64,000 bases of DNA, taken from Georgenia satyanarayanai (GTDB lineage: Bacteria > Actinomycetota > Actinomycetes > Actinomycetales > Actinomycetaceae). The translations under genes and the position numbers were made by a program. This document shows positions 17,286 through 27,021 of this stretch, piece after piece. Numbering within the stretch: the stretch's first letter is position 1; the number at the start of each line of letters is the position of its first letter. The notes beneath the pieces were generated by a model. That model was not told the DNA's origin. It did no database searches and saw nothing but the letters and a program-made list of their open reading frames with translations. The DNA is taken from the NCBI RefSeq assembly GCF_900116375.1, contig NZ_UETB01000004.1:203138-267137 (forward strand). The letters are read 5' to 3'.

Positions 17286-17792
17286 CTAGATCACCTCGTC
17301 CAGCTCGGAGCGCAGGTGCTCGGCCCGGGCGGCGGTCTCGACGGCCTGGACGAGCAGCGTCCGCATGACGTAGACGACCAGTGCCACACCGGCGACCACG
17401 AGGGCGATGCCGCACAGGAGTCCGACGACGCCGGGCGCGACCTCGTCCCCCGGGGTCGTGCGGTTGACGACGGCGAAGGTCACCGCGACGCCGAGGACGA
17501 GCACCGACGCCGCCGCGATGGCGCCGATGACGACGTCGACGTAGCGGAACGCGCCCGTGGAGAAGACGGTGCCACGGCGCACCATCCCCAGCAGGCGCAG
17601 GATGCACACGGCGATGACCTGGAGGCACACGACCCCGAGGAAGAGACTGGCGGCGAAGGCCACCCGGGGGCCGGTGGCCAGGCCGTCGAGATCGACCCAG
17701 AGCAGCGGCAGCAGGACCGCCTGGACCACGACGGACCCGGCGAGCGCGACCGCGATGACGAGTTGGAGCACGCGGATGACGTACCTGCCCAT
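17286..17792 (-). CDS. DUF2975 membrane protein
   Basis: The 168-residue product has four membrane helices (about 9-33, 44-68, 86-108, 122-148), a loop with RRGTVFSTGAFRYVDVV typical of DUF2975, and a charged C-terminus. The family is widespread, its function is not known, and it is usually followed by a small XRE regulator. The pair behaves as a membrane-regulator module, possibly sensing envelope or stress signals (inference). Confidence 0.85.
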   Translation of the reverse strand: MGRYVIRVLQLVIAVALAGSVVVQAVLLPLLWVDLDGLATGPRVAFAASLFLGVVCLQVIAVCILRLLGMVRRGTVFSTGAFRYVDVVIGAIAAASVLVLGVAVTFAVVNRTTPGDEVAPGVVGLLCGIALVVAGVALVVYVMRTLLVQAVETAARAEHLRSELDEVI

Positions 17793-17825
17793 GAGGACCT
17801 CCTCTGATTGACCGACGATGGGAAT

Positions 17826-17842
17826 CTATCGAGACTCGATAG
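17826..17842. promoter_or_regulatory. Perfect palindrome upstream of the DUF2975 operon
   Basis: CTATCGAG-A-CTCGATAG has 8-bp perfect arms. It lies 34 bp upstream of the DUF2975 start, where a repressor would cover the promoter. It is the likely site of the XRE protein, though other families such as PadR or TetR bind similar dyads. Confidence 0.6.
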
Positions 17843-17955
17843 GCGATCGCAAGAGGGTGGCGTAATTCCGTTGCCTCACGTCGCGGGGAGGACGCAGGCT
17901 GTGGTGTCCCCGCGGACCCCCGCGCGTGTGAGGGACGGACGGTGAAGGACGAGCG

Positions 17956-17991
17956 ATGACAGACCTGCGGAGCGCCACCCCAGCGCGCTGA
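17956..17991 (+). CDS. Possible leader peptide upstream of the ABC-F gene
   Basis: A short frame encodes MTDLRSATPAR and ends 48 bp before the ABC-F start. It is preceded by GAAGGACGAG, an acceptable ribosome site. A GC-rich hairpin (17984-18010) begins inside its last codons. Resistance-type ABC-F genes are often controlled by translated leaders whose stalled ribosome changes RNA folding. The peptide has no proof of expression. Confidence 0.35.
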   Translation: MTDLRSATPAR

Positions 17992-18010
17992 CGCCCACGG
18001 GCGCGGCGCG
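17984..18010 (+). promoter_or_regulatory. Hairpin overlapping the leader-peptide stop (possible attenuator)
   Basis: CGCGC/GCGCG and CGCC/GGCG pair around a CACG loop with a small internal loop. There is no T-run after it, so it is not a typical intrinsic terminator; a ribosome on the leader would disrupt it. Confidence 0.35.
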
Positions 18011-18039
18011 ACGTCCTGCCGCCCCGAAAGGTCCTCACC

Positions 18040-19593
18040 GTGCCCAGCCCCTCGTCCTCCGTCGTCCTGCACGACCTGTCCTTCTCCTGGCCCGACGGCA
18101 CCCCGGCCATCGACCGCGTGAGCGGCGCGTTCGGCTGTGGGAGCACCGGGCTCGTCGGTGCCAACGGCGCCGGCAAGTCGACGCTCCTCCGGCTGGTCGC
18201 CGGGGACCTCCTCCCCACCGGCGGCTCGGTCTGCGTCCGGGGCGTCGTCGACCACCTCCCGCAGCGGCCGGTGCCGGCCGCCACCCTGGCCGACCTCCTC
18301 GGCGTCCGCGCCGTCCTCCGGGGCCTCCGCGCGATCGAGGCGGGATCCACCGACCCCGCCGACTTCGACGCCGTCGGGACGGGCTGGGACGTCGAGGAGC
18401 GGGCCGCCGCAGCCCTCGCCTCCCTCGGCCTGCCCGTGGACCTGGACCGCCCCGTCACCGCGCTGTCCGGCGGGGAGGCCGTCCTCGCGGCGCTCGCGGG
18501 CGTACGGCTGCGCGACGCCGACGTCGCCCTTCTCGACGAGCCGACGAACAACCTCGACGGCGACGCGCGCGAGCGGGTCTACGAGCTCGTGCGCGGGTGG
18601 CGCGGCACGCTCGTCGTCGTCAGCCACGACCTCACGCTCCTGGACCTCATGGACGCCACCGCCGAGCTGCGGGCCGGTGAGCTCGCCACCTTCGGCGGCC
18701 CCTACAGCGCCTACCGGGAGTGGCTCGCCACCCAGCAGGAGGCCGCCCGGCAGGCGCTGCGTACCGCCGAGCAGGCCCTGCGCCGGGAGCAGCGTGAGCG
18801 AGCCAGGGCGGAGGAGCGCATGGCGCACAGCCGGCGACAGGGCCGCAAGGACCGCGCGGACGGCAGGTACCCGCCGATCGTCCTGGGGGCGCGGCGCAAC
18901 GCCGCCGAGCGGTCCCAGGGGGAGCGCCGGGCAGCGGCGGACGCGCGGCTCGCCTCCGCCCAGGACGCCGTCGACCTCACCGGGACCGCCGTCCGCGGGG
19001 ACGACGCCGTGCGCGTGGACCTGCCCGACCCTCGCGTGCCCCGCGGGCGCCGGCTCGCGGTGCTGCCGAGCAGCGACGGGCGCGACGTCGTCCTCCAGGG
19101 CCCCGAGCGCGTCGCCCTCGTGGGCTCCAACGGCGTGGGCAAGACGACGCTGCTGCGCTCGCTCCTGCCCTCGCTGTCGGCTCGCGTCGGCTACCTGCCC
19201 CAGCGGGCGGAGCTCGACGACGGCGCCACCGTCCTCGACACCGTGCGCGCCGCCTCCCCGCACCTGCTGCCCGGGGAGGTGCGCAACCGCCTCGCGCGGC
19301 TCCTCGTGCGCGGGGACATGGTCGACCGCGCCGTCGCCACACTCTCCGGCGGCGAGCGCTTCCGGGTGGCGCTCGCGCGCGTGCTCCTCGCCGACCCACC
19401 GCCGGAGCTGCTCGTCCTCGACGAGCCGACCAACGACCTGGACATCCCCACCGCCGACCAGCTGGTCGCGGCGCTGGGCGCCTACCGGGGCGGGCTGCTC
19501 GTCGTCAGCCACGACGGCGCCTTCCTCGAGCGGCTCGACCTCCACGCCGTCGTCCGGCTCACGGCGGACGCTCGGCTCCAGCGGATGACCTGA
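18040..19593 (+). CDS. ABC-F family ATPase (ribosome-associated, possible antibiotic resistance)
   Basis: The product has 517 residues from GTG 18040. It contains two ABC cassettes and no membrane helices. The first has Walker [10 protein letters not shown] (about 41), signature LSGGE and Walker [14 protein letters not shown]. The second has GSNGVGKTT (about 362), [16 protein letters not shown] and [12 protein letters not shown]. Between them is the charged interdomain linker (about 230-310, Arg/Glu/Ala-rich coiled coil) that enters the ribosomal exit site in ABC-F proteins. The linker makes this a translation factor or target-protection protein rather than a transporter. Whether it confers resistance is not shown by sequence. 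Confidence 0.9.
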   Translation: MPSPSSSVVLHDLSFSWPDGTPAIDRVSGAFGCGSTGLVGANGAGKSTLLRLVAGDLLPTGGSVCVRGVVDHLPQRPVPAATLADLLGVRAVLRGLRAIEAGSTDPADFDAVGTGWDVEERAAAALASLGLPVDLDRPVTALSGGEAVLAALAGVRLRDADVALLDEPTNNLDGDARERVYELVRGWRGTLVVVSHDLTLLDLMDATAELRAGELATFGGPYSAYREWLATQQEAARQALRTAEQALRREQRERARAEERMAHSRRQGRKDRADGRYPPIVLGARRNAAERSQGERRAAADARLASAQDAVDLTGTAVRGDDAVRVDLPDPRVPRGRRLAVLPSSDGRDVVLQGPERVALVGSNGVGKTTLLRSLLPSLSARVGYLPQRAELDDGATVLDTVRAASPHLLPGEVRNRLARLLVRGDMVDRAVATLSGGERFRVALARVLLADPPPELLVLDEPTNDLDIPTADQLVAALGAYRGGLLVVSHDGAFLERLDLHAVVRLTADARLQRMT

Positions 19594-19604
19594 CGAGGCA
19601 GTCG

Positions 19605-20198
19605 CTACCGGCGGGTGCGGATCTCGTGGACCGAGGCCCAGCCGAGGACGGCCAGCCCGGCGACGGCGACGACGACGAGCCACGGCACGGGCGCGGCGCC
19701 GTCGAGCAGGAGGGCGAGGCCGACGGCCACCTGCGCGACCGCCTGGACGGCGAGGAACCCGGGCAGCGCGCCCCTCAGGACGGCCACCTCCACCCGCCCG
19801 CGCCACGAGACGGCGTCGGCGACGGCGCCCACGCGCAGGACGGCGTGGGTGAGCACGACGAGGAGCACCAGCGCCCACCACGGGCCGGGCGAGAGGGCGA
19901 GCATGGCGACGAGGACCGCCACGGTGATCCCGAGCAGCGCGGCGTGCGGCCGCACCGCGACGACCACACCCAGCGCCGCCGCCACGGCCTGCTCCGTCGG
20001 GCTGGCGGCCACGACCGCGCCGGCCCCGGCGACGACCGCGAGCAGCGTCGCGCGCAGGACGAGGGCGGGCACGGCGGGACCCGTGCGCAGCGTCGTCCGG
20101 GGCCGGCGGGCCGCGCGCCGGCGGCCCACGGCGAGCGAGCCGTCGGGCCGGGGCAGGACGGCACGCACGCGCTCGAGCAGCCGCTGCAGCGCGCTCAC
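19605..20198 (-). CDS. Membrane protein of the first MoxR/DUF58 operon
   Basis: The 197-residue product has a basic N-terminus (about 1-40, many Arg) and five to six membrane helices. There is no recognisable catalytic motif. Its ATG overlaps the stop of the DUF58 gene (ATGA), so it is the last gene of a five-gene operon. It is probably a membrane partner of the DUF58/DUF4129 proteins (inference from context). Confidence 0.7.
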   Translation of the reverse strand: MSALQRLLERVRAVLPRPDGSLAVGRRRAARRPRTTLRTGPAVPALVLRATLLAVVAGAGAVVAASPTEQAVAAALGVVVAVRPHAALLGITVAVLVAMLALSPGPWWALVLLVVLTHAVLRVGAVADAVSWRGRVEVAVLRGALPGFLAVQAVAQVAVGLALLLDGAAPVPWLVVVAVAGLAVLGWASVHEIRTRR

Positions 20199-21498
20199 CG
20201 GGGCACCCGGTGGCGGCGGCGCGCGAGGGTGGCCAGCTCGGCCCGCCCCCCGGCGGGCGGCGGCCCGTCCTCCGCCCAGCGCACCACGTCGACGCCGCCC
20301 CGCCGCAGCGTGGTGAGCCGGTCCTCACGCTGGATCGCGACCATCCGGTAGGCCATGAGGGTCCGCACCGACATGTCGGCACCACGGACCGGGGGCAGCA
20401 CGTCGACGGCGACCACCCGGTGGCCGGCGTGCCGCCACGTCAGCGCCATCGTCGCCGCCTCGTCGTCGAGGAAGGTCGACAGCACGACGACGAGCGCGCC
20501 GGAGGGCACCTGCGGTGCACGGACCCGGGGGCGGGGCGTGCCCTCCGGGGCCGCGAGCGCCAGCCGCCGCACGACCCGCTCGAGGTGCCGGCGTCCGCCG
20601 CCGGGGCGCACGGGCCGACGGCGCAGGCCGAGGTCCTCCAGGCCCACCCGGTCGCCCTGGCCGAGGTAGGCCCGCGCGAGCGACGCGGCGGCCTCCCGGG
20701 CGATGTCGAGGGAGGTGACGTCGCTGGTGAGCACCTCGCGGCCGCCGGCCCAGGTCGAGACGTCCGGACCGACGTCGTCGCGGGAGTCGATGACGAGCAC
20801 CACAGTCGCCTCGGCCGTGGACTGCGTGCGGCGCACGTACAGGTCCTGCAGCCGGCCGCCCTCCACGCCCCGACGGGCGCTGGTGCGCCAGTCGATCCGG
20901 CGCAGACGGTCGCCGGGGGTGAAGAGGTTGACGTCGTGGAGCTCCTCACCGTCACCGATCCGCCGGGCGGCGTGCGGGCCGACGAGGCCCTGCAGCCGCG
21001 GCGGGAGGGGCAGCTCGCCGAGCGGGCGCTGCCCCGGCAGGACGAGCACGGTGGCCGGTGCCACCGTGCGGACGTCACCCGTGGTCAGGTGCCCGCTGCC
21101 GAGACCGACGGCGTCGAGGCGGAAGAGCTGGTTCTCCCCGGTGCGCACGCTCGTCGTCGCGAGCGTGACCTCGCGGACCTGGCCCGGGAGGAGCCTGACG
21201 AGACGCTCCTCCGGCTCGGTGCCGGGGCTGGAGGCGCGCAGCCGCGCCGCGACGGCACCCTCCGGGACGTGCAGGAGCGCCGGGGCGTGCAGCTCGGTGC
21301 TCGCGGTGAGCTGGCGGGGTGCCCGGACCTCCACCTCGAGCGCACCGCGCGGACGGCGGGCCCAGCCCCACACGGCGGTGAGGAGCGGGGCGACGCCGAG
21401 CGCCGCGACGTCGGGGCGGCCGGCGAGCGCACCGGCGACCAGCACCCCCGCCCCGAGGACGAGCGCGGCGGTGAGGTGGGTGAGCGGCGCCCAGCGGG

Positions 21499-21502
<4 letters not shown>
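20195..21502 (-). CDS. DUF58 protein (MoxR partner, VWA-like)
   Basis: The product has 435 residues from GTG 21502, chosen by the GTGA overlap with the MoxR gene. There are two N-terminal membrane helices (about 8-45), a beta-rich ectodomain, then the DUF58 core GDRLRRIDWRTSARR and a VWA-like domain (VVLVIDSRDD; GALVVVLSTFLDDE). DUF58 proteins are encoded next to MoxR AAA+ ATPases and are thought to take part in chaperone-like assembly of cell-envelope or enzyme complexes. Confidence 0.88.
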
Positions 21503-22477
<975 letters not shown>

Positions 22478-22485
<8 letters not shown>

Positions 22486-22930
22486 GGGGGCTCCGGTTCT
22501 CGAGGGCGGTGAGGCAGGCGTCCAGGGCCCGCACGGGCTGGGGCGTGGTGGCGCGCAGGGTGCGCCACGCGCGGTCCCCGAGGTGGGCGCGCACGGCGTC
22601 GTCGTCGGCGGGGTCGATCCCGGCGAGCGCGAGGCGGCCGGCGGCGACCTCCCGCAGCTGGCGCAGGCCGCGCTCGCCGACGCGGCCGTCGCGGTCGGTC
22701 AGTGACCAGGACAGCTGGGAGACCTCGTGGCGGTGGCCGGCGCGCTGCTCGGCCGGCAGCTGCGGCAGGCCGTGCTCGCGGCCGAGGTCGCGGTGTCCGA
22801 CGACGGCCGCGACGACGGCGGTGGCGGCTGCGGCCAGGGCGATGTTGACGCCGTCGAACCCGATGGCCCACATGGCGGCGACGACGGCGGCGACCGCCAG
22901 GACGGCGACAGCGGCCCGGCCCCGGCTCAC
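22478..22930 (-). CDS. Membrane protein of the first MoxR/DUF58 operon
   Basis: The product has 150 residues from GTG 22930. Two adjacent N-terminal membrane helices (about 5-43) are followed by a soluble helical part (RHEVSQLSWSLTDRDGRVGERGLRQLREVAAGRLAL). There is no family I can name. Start and stop both overlap neighbouring genes, so it is co-translated with DUF4129 and MoxR. Confidence 0.7.
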
Positions 22931-23652
22931 CGGGACTCCCAGGAGGCGGCGATCTGCTCGAGGCAGCGGCCTGCCTCGGCGACGTCCTCGGCGGTGAGGA
23001 CGGCGTGCGGGGCGAAACGGGCGCGGTGGTACAGGCGCAGGAGGCCACGGGTGGCGACCGGGTCGGCGCTGGTGGAGTCGAGGACGGCGGTGGTGAGCTC
23101 GGTGGGGGTGTCCGACGGTGCGCGCTGCACGCCTGAGCTCGCGGCGGCAGCCTCGAGCTCGAGCCAGGCGGCGACGACGGCGTCGTCGGGCTCCCCGCGG
23201 GAGGCGAGCACCGCGCGGGCCGCGGCGACGCCGCGACGCAGGGCCGGCAGGTCCGGCTCGGGCTCGCCGGGGTCGGGCGCGACGGCGGTGCCGAGCGCCG
23301 GGTCGTGCGGCGGGGCGGTGCTGCCGCGGGCCAGCGTCGCGCGACGCAGGAGGGCACGGAGCAGGAGGGCGAGGAGGAGGAGACCGGCGGCGGCAAGGAG
23401 GAGCGTGACCGGCAGGCCGCGCTCGCCGGGCTCCGGTGGCGGCTCCTGCTCGACCTCCTCCGCCGGCGGGCGCGTCTCCTGCTCGGCCGGTGGCGGGGCC
23501 AGCTCGACCTCGCGCGGCGCGACGTGCCAGGGCCCGGCGAGCGCGGCGCCGGCCACGACGGCGAGCGCGACGACGGCCGCGAGCAGGGGCAGGAGCAGCG
23601 GGCGGGCCGTCCCGGGGGCGCGGCGCTGCGCCGTCGCCCTCCGCCCGTCCAT
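22927..23652 (-). CDS. DUF4129 protein
   Basis: The 241-residue product has an N-terminal membrane helix (about 19-41), an extracytoplasmic Pro/Glu-rich stretch (PPPAEQETRPPAEEVEQEPPP), a second helix (about 81-103) and a cytoplasmic DUF4129 domain with DDAVVAAWLELEAAAA, SDTPTELTTAVLD and LLRLYHRARFA. DUF4129 is a regular partner of MoxR/DUF58/transglutaminase clusters. It is the first gene of the operon and has a leaderless promoter. Confidence 0.8.
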   Translation of the reverse strand: MDGRRATAQRRAPGTARPLLLPLLAAVVALAVVAGAALAGPWHVAPREVELAPPPAEQETRPPAEEVEQEPPPEPGERGLPVTLLLAAAGLLLLALLLRALLRRATLARGSTAPPHDPALGTAVAPDPGEPEPDLPALRRGVAAARAVLASRGEPDDAVVAAWLELEAAAASSGVQRAPSDTPTELTTAVLDSTSADPVATRGLLRLYHRARFAPHAVLTAEDVAEAGRCLEQIAASWESR

Positions 23653-23658
23653 GGCCTC

Positions 23659-23686
23659 ACCGTATCGGGCCGCCGTCCCCTACCGT
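23659..23686. promoter_or_regulatory. Back-to-back leaderless promoters
   Basis: On the minus strand TACGGT (23659-23664) is six bases before ATG 23652. On the plus strand TACCGT (23681-23686) is six bases before ATG 23693. Neither start has a Shine-Dalgarno; the intergenic space is only 40 bp. Confidence 0.6.
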
Positions 23687-23692
23687 GGGGAC

Positions 23693-24505
23693 ATGGAGCG
23701 ACGGGTGCGCAGGGGCCGCCTCACCTTCGACGTCCGCGACGAGGGCAGTGGCCCGCCGGTGCTGCTCCTGCACGGCTTCCCGCAGGACTCGACGAGCTGG
23801 CGGCACGTCGTCCCGCGGCTCCGCGCGGCCGGCCTGCGCACGATCACGATGGACCAGCGCGGGTACTCCCCGGGCGCCCGGCCCGCGCCGCGGGCGGCGT
23901 ACCGGCTGGAGTTCCTCGTCGCGGACGTGCTCGCGGTGCTCGATGCCGCCGGCGTGGACCGCGCCCACGTCGTCGGGCACGACTGGGGCGGCGGGGCCGC
24001 GTGGGTGGCCGGGTCGCGCCACCCGGACCGGGTGGCGTCCCTGACGGTCGTCTCGACCCCGCACCCGGCGGCGCTCACGGCGGCGCTGCTGCGCTCGGAC
24101 CAGGCGCTGCGCTCCTCCTACATGGCCTTCTTCCAGCTGCCCGGTCTGCCCGAGCGCGTGCTGCGCAGGCGCCTGGAGCAGATGCTCGTCTCGGCGGGGC
24201 TGCCGCCCGAGCAGGCCCGGCACTACCAGGAACGGATGCGCGAGCCCGGGGCGGCGCGCGGTGCGCTCAACTGGTACCGCGGCGTGCCGCTCAGCCGGGA
24301 GGGTGCCGGCCGCGTGCGGGTGCCGACGACGTACGTGTGGGGCGAGGAGGACCCCTACCTCGGGCGCCGGGCCGCCGAGCTGACCAGGGACTACGTGCAC
24401 GCCGACTACGAGCTCGTCGTCCTGCCCAGAGGGCACTGGTTGCCCGAGCTGAGCCCGGAGGCGGTCGCCGACGCCGTGCTGTCGAGGGTCGCCTCAGCGG
24501 CCTGA
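23693..24505 (+). CDS. Alpha/beta hydrolase with Asp nucleophile (epoxide hydrolase/dehalogenase-like)
   Basis: The product has 270 residues from ATG 23693. It has the fold motifs VLLLHGFPQDSTSWRHVVPRL (oxyanion HG-x-P) and MDQRGYSPGARP. The nucleophile elbow is GHDWGG with D97 instead of Ser, followed by a C-terminal PRGHWLPEL His. An Asp nucleophile in this context is characteristic of epoxide hydrolases and haloalkane dehalogenases. The neighbouring SDR and P450 suggest lipid or xenobiotic oxidation, with the hydrolase acting on an epoxide (inference). Confidence 0.85.
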   Translation: MERRVRRGRLTFDVRDEGSGPPVLLLHGFPQDSTSWRHVVPRLRAAGLRTITMDQRGYSPGARPAPRAAYRLEFLVADVLAVLDAAGVDRAHVVGHDWGGGAAWVAGSRHPDRVASLTVVSTPHPAALTAALLRSDQALRSSYMAFFQLPGLPERVLRRRLEQMLVSAGLPPEQARHYQERMREPGAARGALNWYRGVPLSREGAGRVRVPTTYVWGEEDPYLGRRAAELTRDYVHADYELVVLPRGHWLPELSPEAVADAVLSRVASAA

Positions 24506-24514
24506 CCGGGCACC

Positions 24515-24532
24515 GCCCCCGTGCACGGGGGC
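24515..24532 (+). terminator. Palindromic hairpin after the hydrolase gene
   Basis: GCCCCCGTG/CACGGGGGC is a perfect dyad 10 bp after the stop codon; a T-poor terminator typical of high-GC genomes. Confidence 0.5.
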
Positions 24533-24584
24533 ACGCCGCGGGTTGTACTGGTGGCGACCGTGCCACCGACGCCCGGAGGGTGCC

Positions 24585-25559
24585 GTGAGAGTCAAGGGCT
24601 GCGTCGTCGTCGTCACCGGCGCGTCCAGCGGGATCGGACGCGCCACGGCACTGCGCTTCGCACGGGAGGGGGCGGACGTCGTCCTCGCGGCGCGCCGCGG
24701 GCAGGCGCTGGAGACCGTCGCCGAGCAGTGCCGCCGTCACGGTGTGCGGGCGCTGCCCGTCGTCACCGACGTCACCGACGCGGCGGCCGTCGACCGGCTC
24801 GCGCAGCAGGCGGTGACGTCGTTCGGCCGGATCGACGCCTGGGTCAACATCGCCTCGGTGACCGTCTTCGGGCCGTTGCTGGCCACGCCGATGGAGGACG
24901 TCCGGCGGGTCGTCGACGTCAACGTCATGGGCTACGTCCACGGGGCGCGCGCGGCGCTGGAGCACATGCGCCGGCAGGGCAGCGGCGTGCTCGTCAACGT
25001 CTCCTCGGTGGTGGGGGAGATTCCCCAGCCCTACACGCCGGCCTACTCGATGGCCAAGGCCGCGGTCCGGGCGCTGTCGGTCAGCCTGCGCTCGGAGCTG
25101 TGGCTCGACGGCGCCCGCGACATCCACGTCGTCACCGTCCTGCCGGCCACGTACGACACCCCGTTCTTCCAGCAGGCCGCCAACTACAGCGGCCGGCGGG
25201 CGCAGCCGATCCCCCCGCTCTACGCCCCGCCACGCGCCGCGCGCGGCATCGTCGGGGCCGTACGCCGGCCGCGGCGGGAGGTGACCGTCGGCGCCGGGGG
25301 CCGGCTCATGCGTGCCCAGCACCGGGTCGCGCCGGCACTCACCGAGACGATGATGGCCGTCCTCGTGGACCGCACCCACCTCTCACGGACGCACAGTGCC
25401 CCGCCCACGAGCGGCAACCTCTACGAGCCCTCCTCCGACGAGCGGCTCGCGCAGGTGACCGGTGGCTGGGGCGGGCGGCGGCGCACGGCCGTCCGCACGC
25501 TCGCCGGGGCCGGTGCGCTCGTCGGCGGCGGGTTGGCGCTGCGCCGGCTGCGCCGCTGA
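24585..25559 (+). CDS. Short-chain dehydrogenase/reductase with C-terminal hydrophobic segment
   Basis: The product has 324 residues from GTG 24585, with GGAGGG upstream. Rossmann motif VVVTGASSGIGRATALRFA, NVMGYVHGARAA, and the Ser/Tyr/Lys site (NVSSVVGEIPQPYTPAYSMAK). The Asn of the usual NNAG motif is VNIAS. The last 30 residues form a hydrophobic stretch with basic ends (TLAGAGALVGGGLALRRLRR), suggesting membrane attachment. Genes of this extended SDR type often sit with P450 genes, as here. Confidence 0.88.
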   Translation: MRVKGCVVVVTGASSGIGRATALRFAREGADVVLAARRGQALETVAEQCRRHGVRALPVVTDVTDAAAVDRLAQQAVTSFGRIDAWVNIASVTVFGPLLATPMEDVRRVVDVNVMGYVHGARAALEHMRRQGSGVLVNVSSVVGEIPQPYTPAYSMAKAAVRALSVSLRSELWLDGARDIHVVTVLPATYDTPFFQQAANYSGRRAQPIPPLYAPPRAARGIVGAVRRPRREVTVGAGGRLMRAQHRVAPALTETMMAVLVDRTHLSRTHSAPPTSGNLYEPSSDERLAQVTGGWGGRRRTAVRTLAGAGALVGGGLALRRLRR

Positions 25560-25625
25560 GACGGTCCCGAGCGGCCCACCGGCCGGCGCACCGACATCCA
25601 CGCCCACGACCGAGGAGATCCCCCC

Positions 25626-26927
25626 GTGACCGAGTCCCCCACCGTGTCCCCGTCCGACGCCGCCCGCGCACTGCTGGGCGTCCTGGTGCCGATGGTCGCC
25701 GGCGGGGCGATCGCCCGCCGCCCGCGCGTCATGGGGCTGGCCCAGCGGCTGGACCTCGACAGCCGCGCCGTCAAGGAGATGCAGCGGCTGCGCGACCGCT
25801 ACGGACCGGGCCCCGTCCAGGTGCTGCCGGGTCGGGGCATGGCCCTGCTCCTCGACGCCGGCGACGTCCACCGCGTGCTCAACGGCTCTCCGCGGCCCTT
25901 CAGCCCGGCGAGCCGGGAGAAGCGCGGGGCCCTGGGCCACTTCCAGCCCGAGGGGGTGCTCGTCTCCAGCCCCGAGGAGCGCACCCACCGTCGGCCGTTC
26001 AACGAGCAGGTGCTGCAGCCGGGGCGGCCCGTGCACGACCACGGGGAACGCATGGCCGCGGTGGTCACCGAGGAGGTCGAGGCGCTCCTCGGCCACGTCG
26101 ACTTCACCGGCGAGCTCACGTGGGACTCCTACGCCGTCGCGTGGTGGCGGATCGTGCGGCGCATCGTCCTGGGCGACGGCGCGCGCGACGACGAGCAGGT
26201 CACCGACGACCTGCTGCGGCTGCGCAAGGACGCCAACTGGGCGTACTTCAAGCCCCGGCGCACGGCGCGGACGCGTCGCTTCCTGCGCCGCGTGCAGGAG
26301 TACGTCGACCGGGCCGAGCCGGGCAGCCTCGCCGAGCTGACGGCCAGGACGCCCGCGCGCCCCGGCACCGAGCCCCACCAGCAGGTCCCGCAGTGGCTCT
26401 TCGCCGCGGACGCCGGCGCCTGGTCGTCCTTCCGGGCGCTCGGGCTGCTGTGCACCACCCCGGGGGCCGTCGCCCGCGCCCGGGAGGAGCTGGACGGCTC
26501 ACCGGACCTGCCCTACCTGCGCGCCGGCGTGCTGGAGTCCCTGCGGCTGTGGCCCACCACCCCGCTGATCCTGCGGGACACCACCGAGGACACCGAGTGG
26601 GCGCGCGGCACCCTGGCGGCAGGCTCCTCCGTCGTGATCTTCGCGCCGTTCTTCCACCGCGACGAGCGCCACGTGCCCGAGGCGCACCGCTTCGCCCCCG
26701 AGCTGTGGCTGCGGGAGCGCACCGACGCGGACTGGCCGCTCGTGCCCTTCAGCGGTGGGCCGGCGATGTGTCCGGGCCGCAACGTCGTCCTGCTCATGGC
26801 GAGCACCGTCCTCGGGCGGCTCCTCGCCGAGCGGGACTACGCCGTCGAGGGCGGCCCGCTGAAGACCGGCGGCCGCGTCCCCGGCTCGCTCAGCCCCTTC
26901 GCCCTGCGCTTCCGCGTCAGCCGCTAG
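25626..26927 (+). CDS. Cytochrome P450 lacking the acid-alcohol pair
   Basis: The product has 433 residues from GTG 25626. The K-helix ESLRLWP, the meander region and the heme loop PFSGGPAMCPGRN with Cys382 identify a P450. The I-helix segment reads FAADAGAWSSFRAL, where typical monooxygenases have AGx(D/E)T, so the proton-delivery pair is missing. This occurs in peroxide-using or otherwise atypical P450s. The N-terminus has no clear membrane anchor. It is probably co-expressed with the SDR 66 bp upstream; no ferredoxin partner is nearby. Confidence 0.9.
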   Translation: MTESPTVSPSDAARALLGVLVPMVAGGAIARRPRVMGLAQRLDLDSRAVKEMQRLRDRYGPGPVQVLPGRGMALLLDAGDVHRVLNGSPRPFSPASREKRGALGHFQPEGVLVSSPEERTHRRPFNEQVLQPGRPVHDHGERMAAVVTEEVEALLGHVDFTGELTWDSYAVAWWRIVRRIVLGDGARDDEQVTDDLLRLRKDANWAYFKPRRTARTRRFLRRVQEYVDRAEPGSLAELTARTPARPGTEPHQQVPQWLFAADAGAWSSFRALGLLCTTPGAVARAREELDGSPDLPYLRAGVLESLRLWPTTPLILRDTTEDTEWARGTLAAGSSVVIFAPFFHRDERHVPEAHRFAPELWLRERTDADWPLVPFSGGPAMCPGRNVVLLMASTVLGRLLAERDYAVEGGPLKTGGRVPGSLSPFALRFRVSR

Positions 26928-26961
26928 CACGCACCCCTCGGTGTGCTGTCCGAGGAGAGTC

Positions 26962-26991
26962 TTCCGCTCGACGTAGCACTCCTGCTACATT
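26962..26991 (+). promoter_or_regulatory. Promoter with operator dyad upstream of the ABC exporter
   Basis: GTAGCA-CTCC-TGCTAC (26973-26988) is a perfect dyad between a possible -35 (TTCCGC, 26962-26967) and -10 (TACATT, 26986-26991). A dyad in the spacer is the usual position of drug-responsive repressor or MerR-type sites. Confidence 0.45.
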
Positions 26992-27021
26992 TGCTCCCAC
27001 CACTACGACGGAGGGTGGGAC

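Noticed and set aside
17956..18012. Intrinsic terminator before the ABC-F gene
   Set aside because: The hairpin has an internal loop and no T-run; it is kept only as a possible attenuator tied to the leader peptide.
15943..20385. A 1480-codon open frame on the minus strand
   Set aside because: Only the last 374 codons are a real protein (FAD oxidoreductase). The rest runs antisense or out of frame through a regulator, a DUF2975 gene and the ABC-F gene; it is an effect of high GC.
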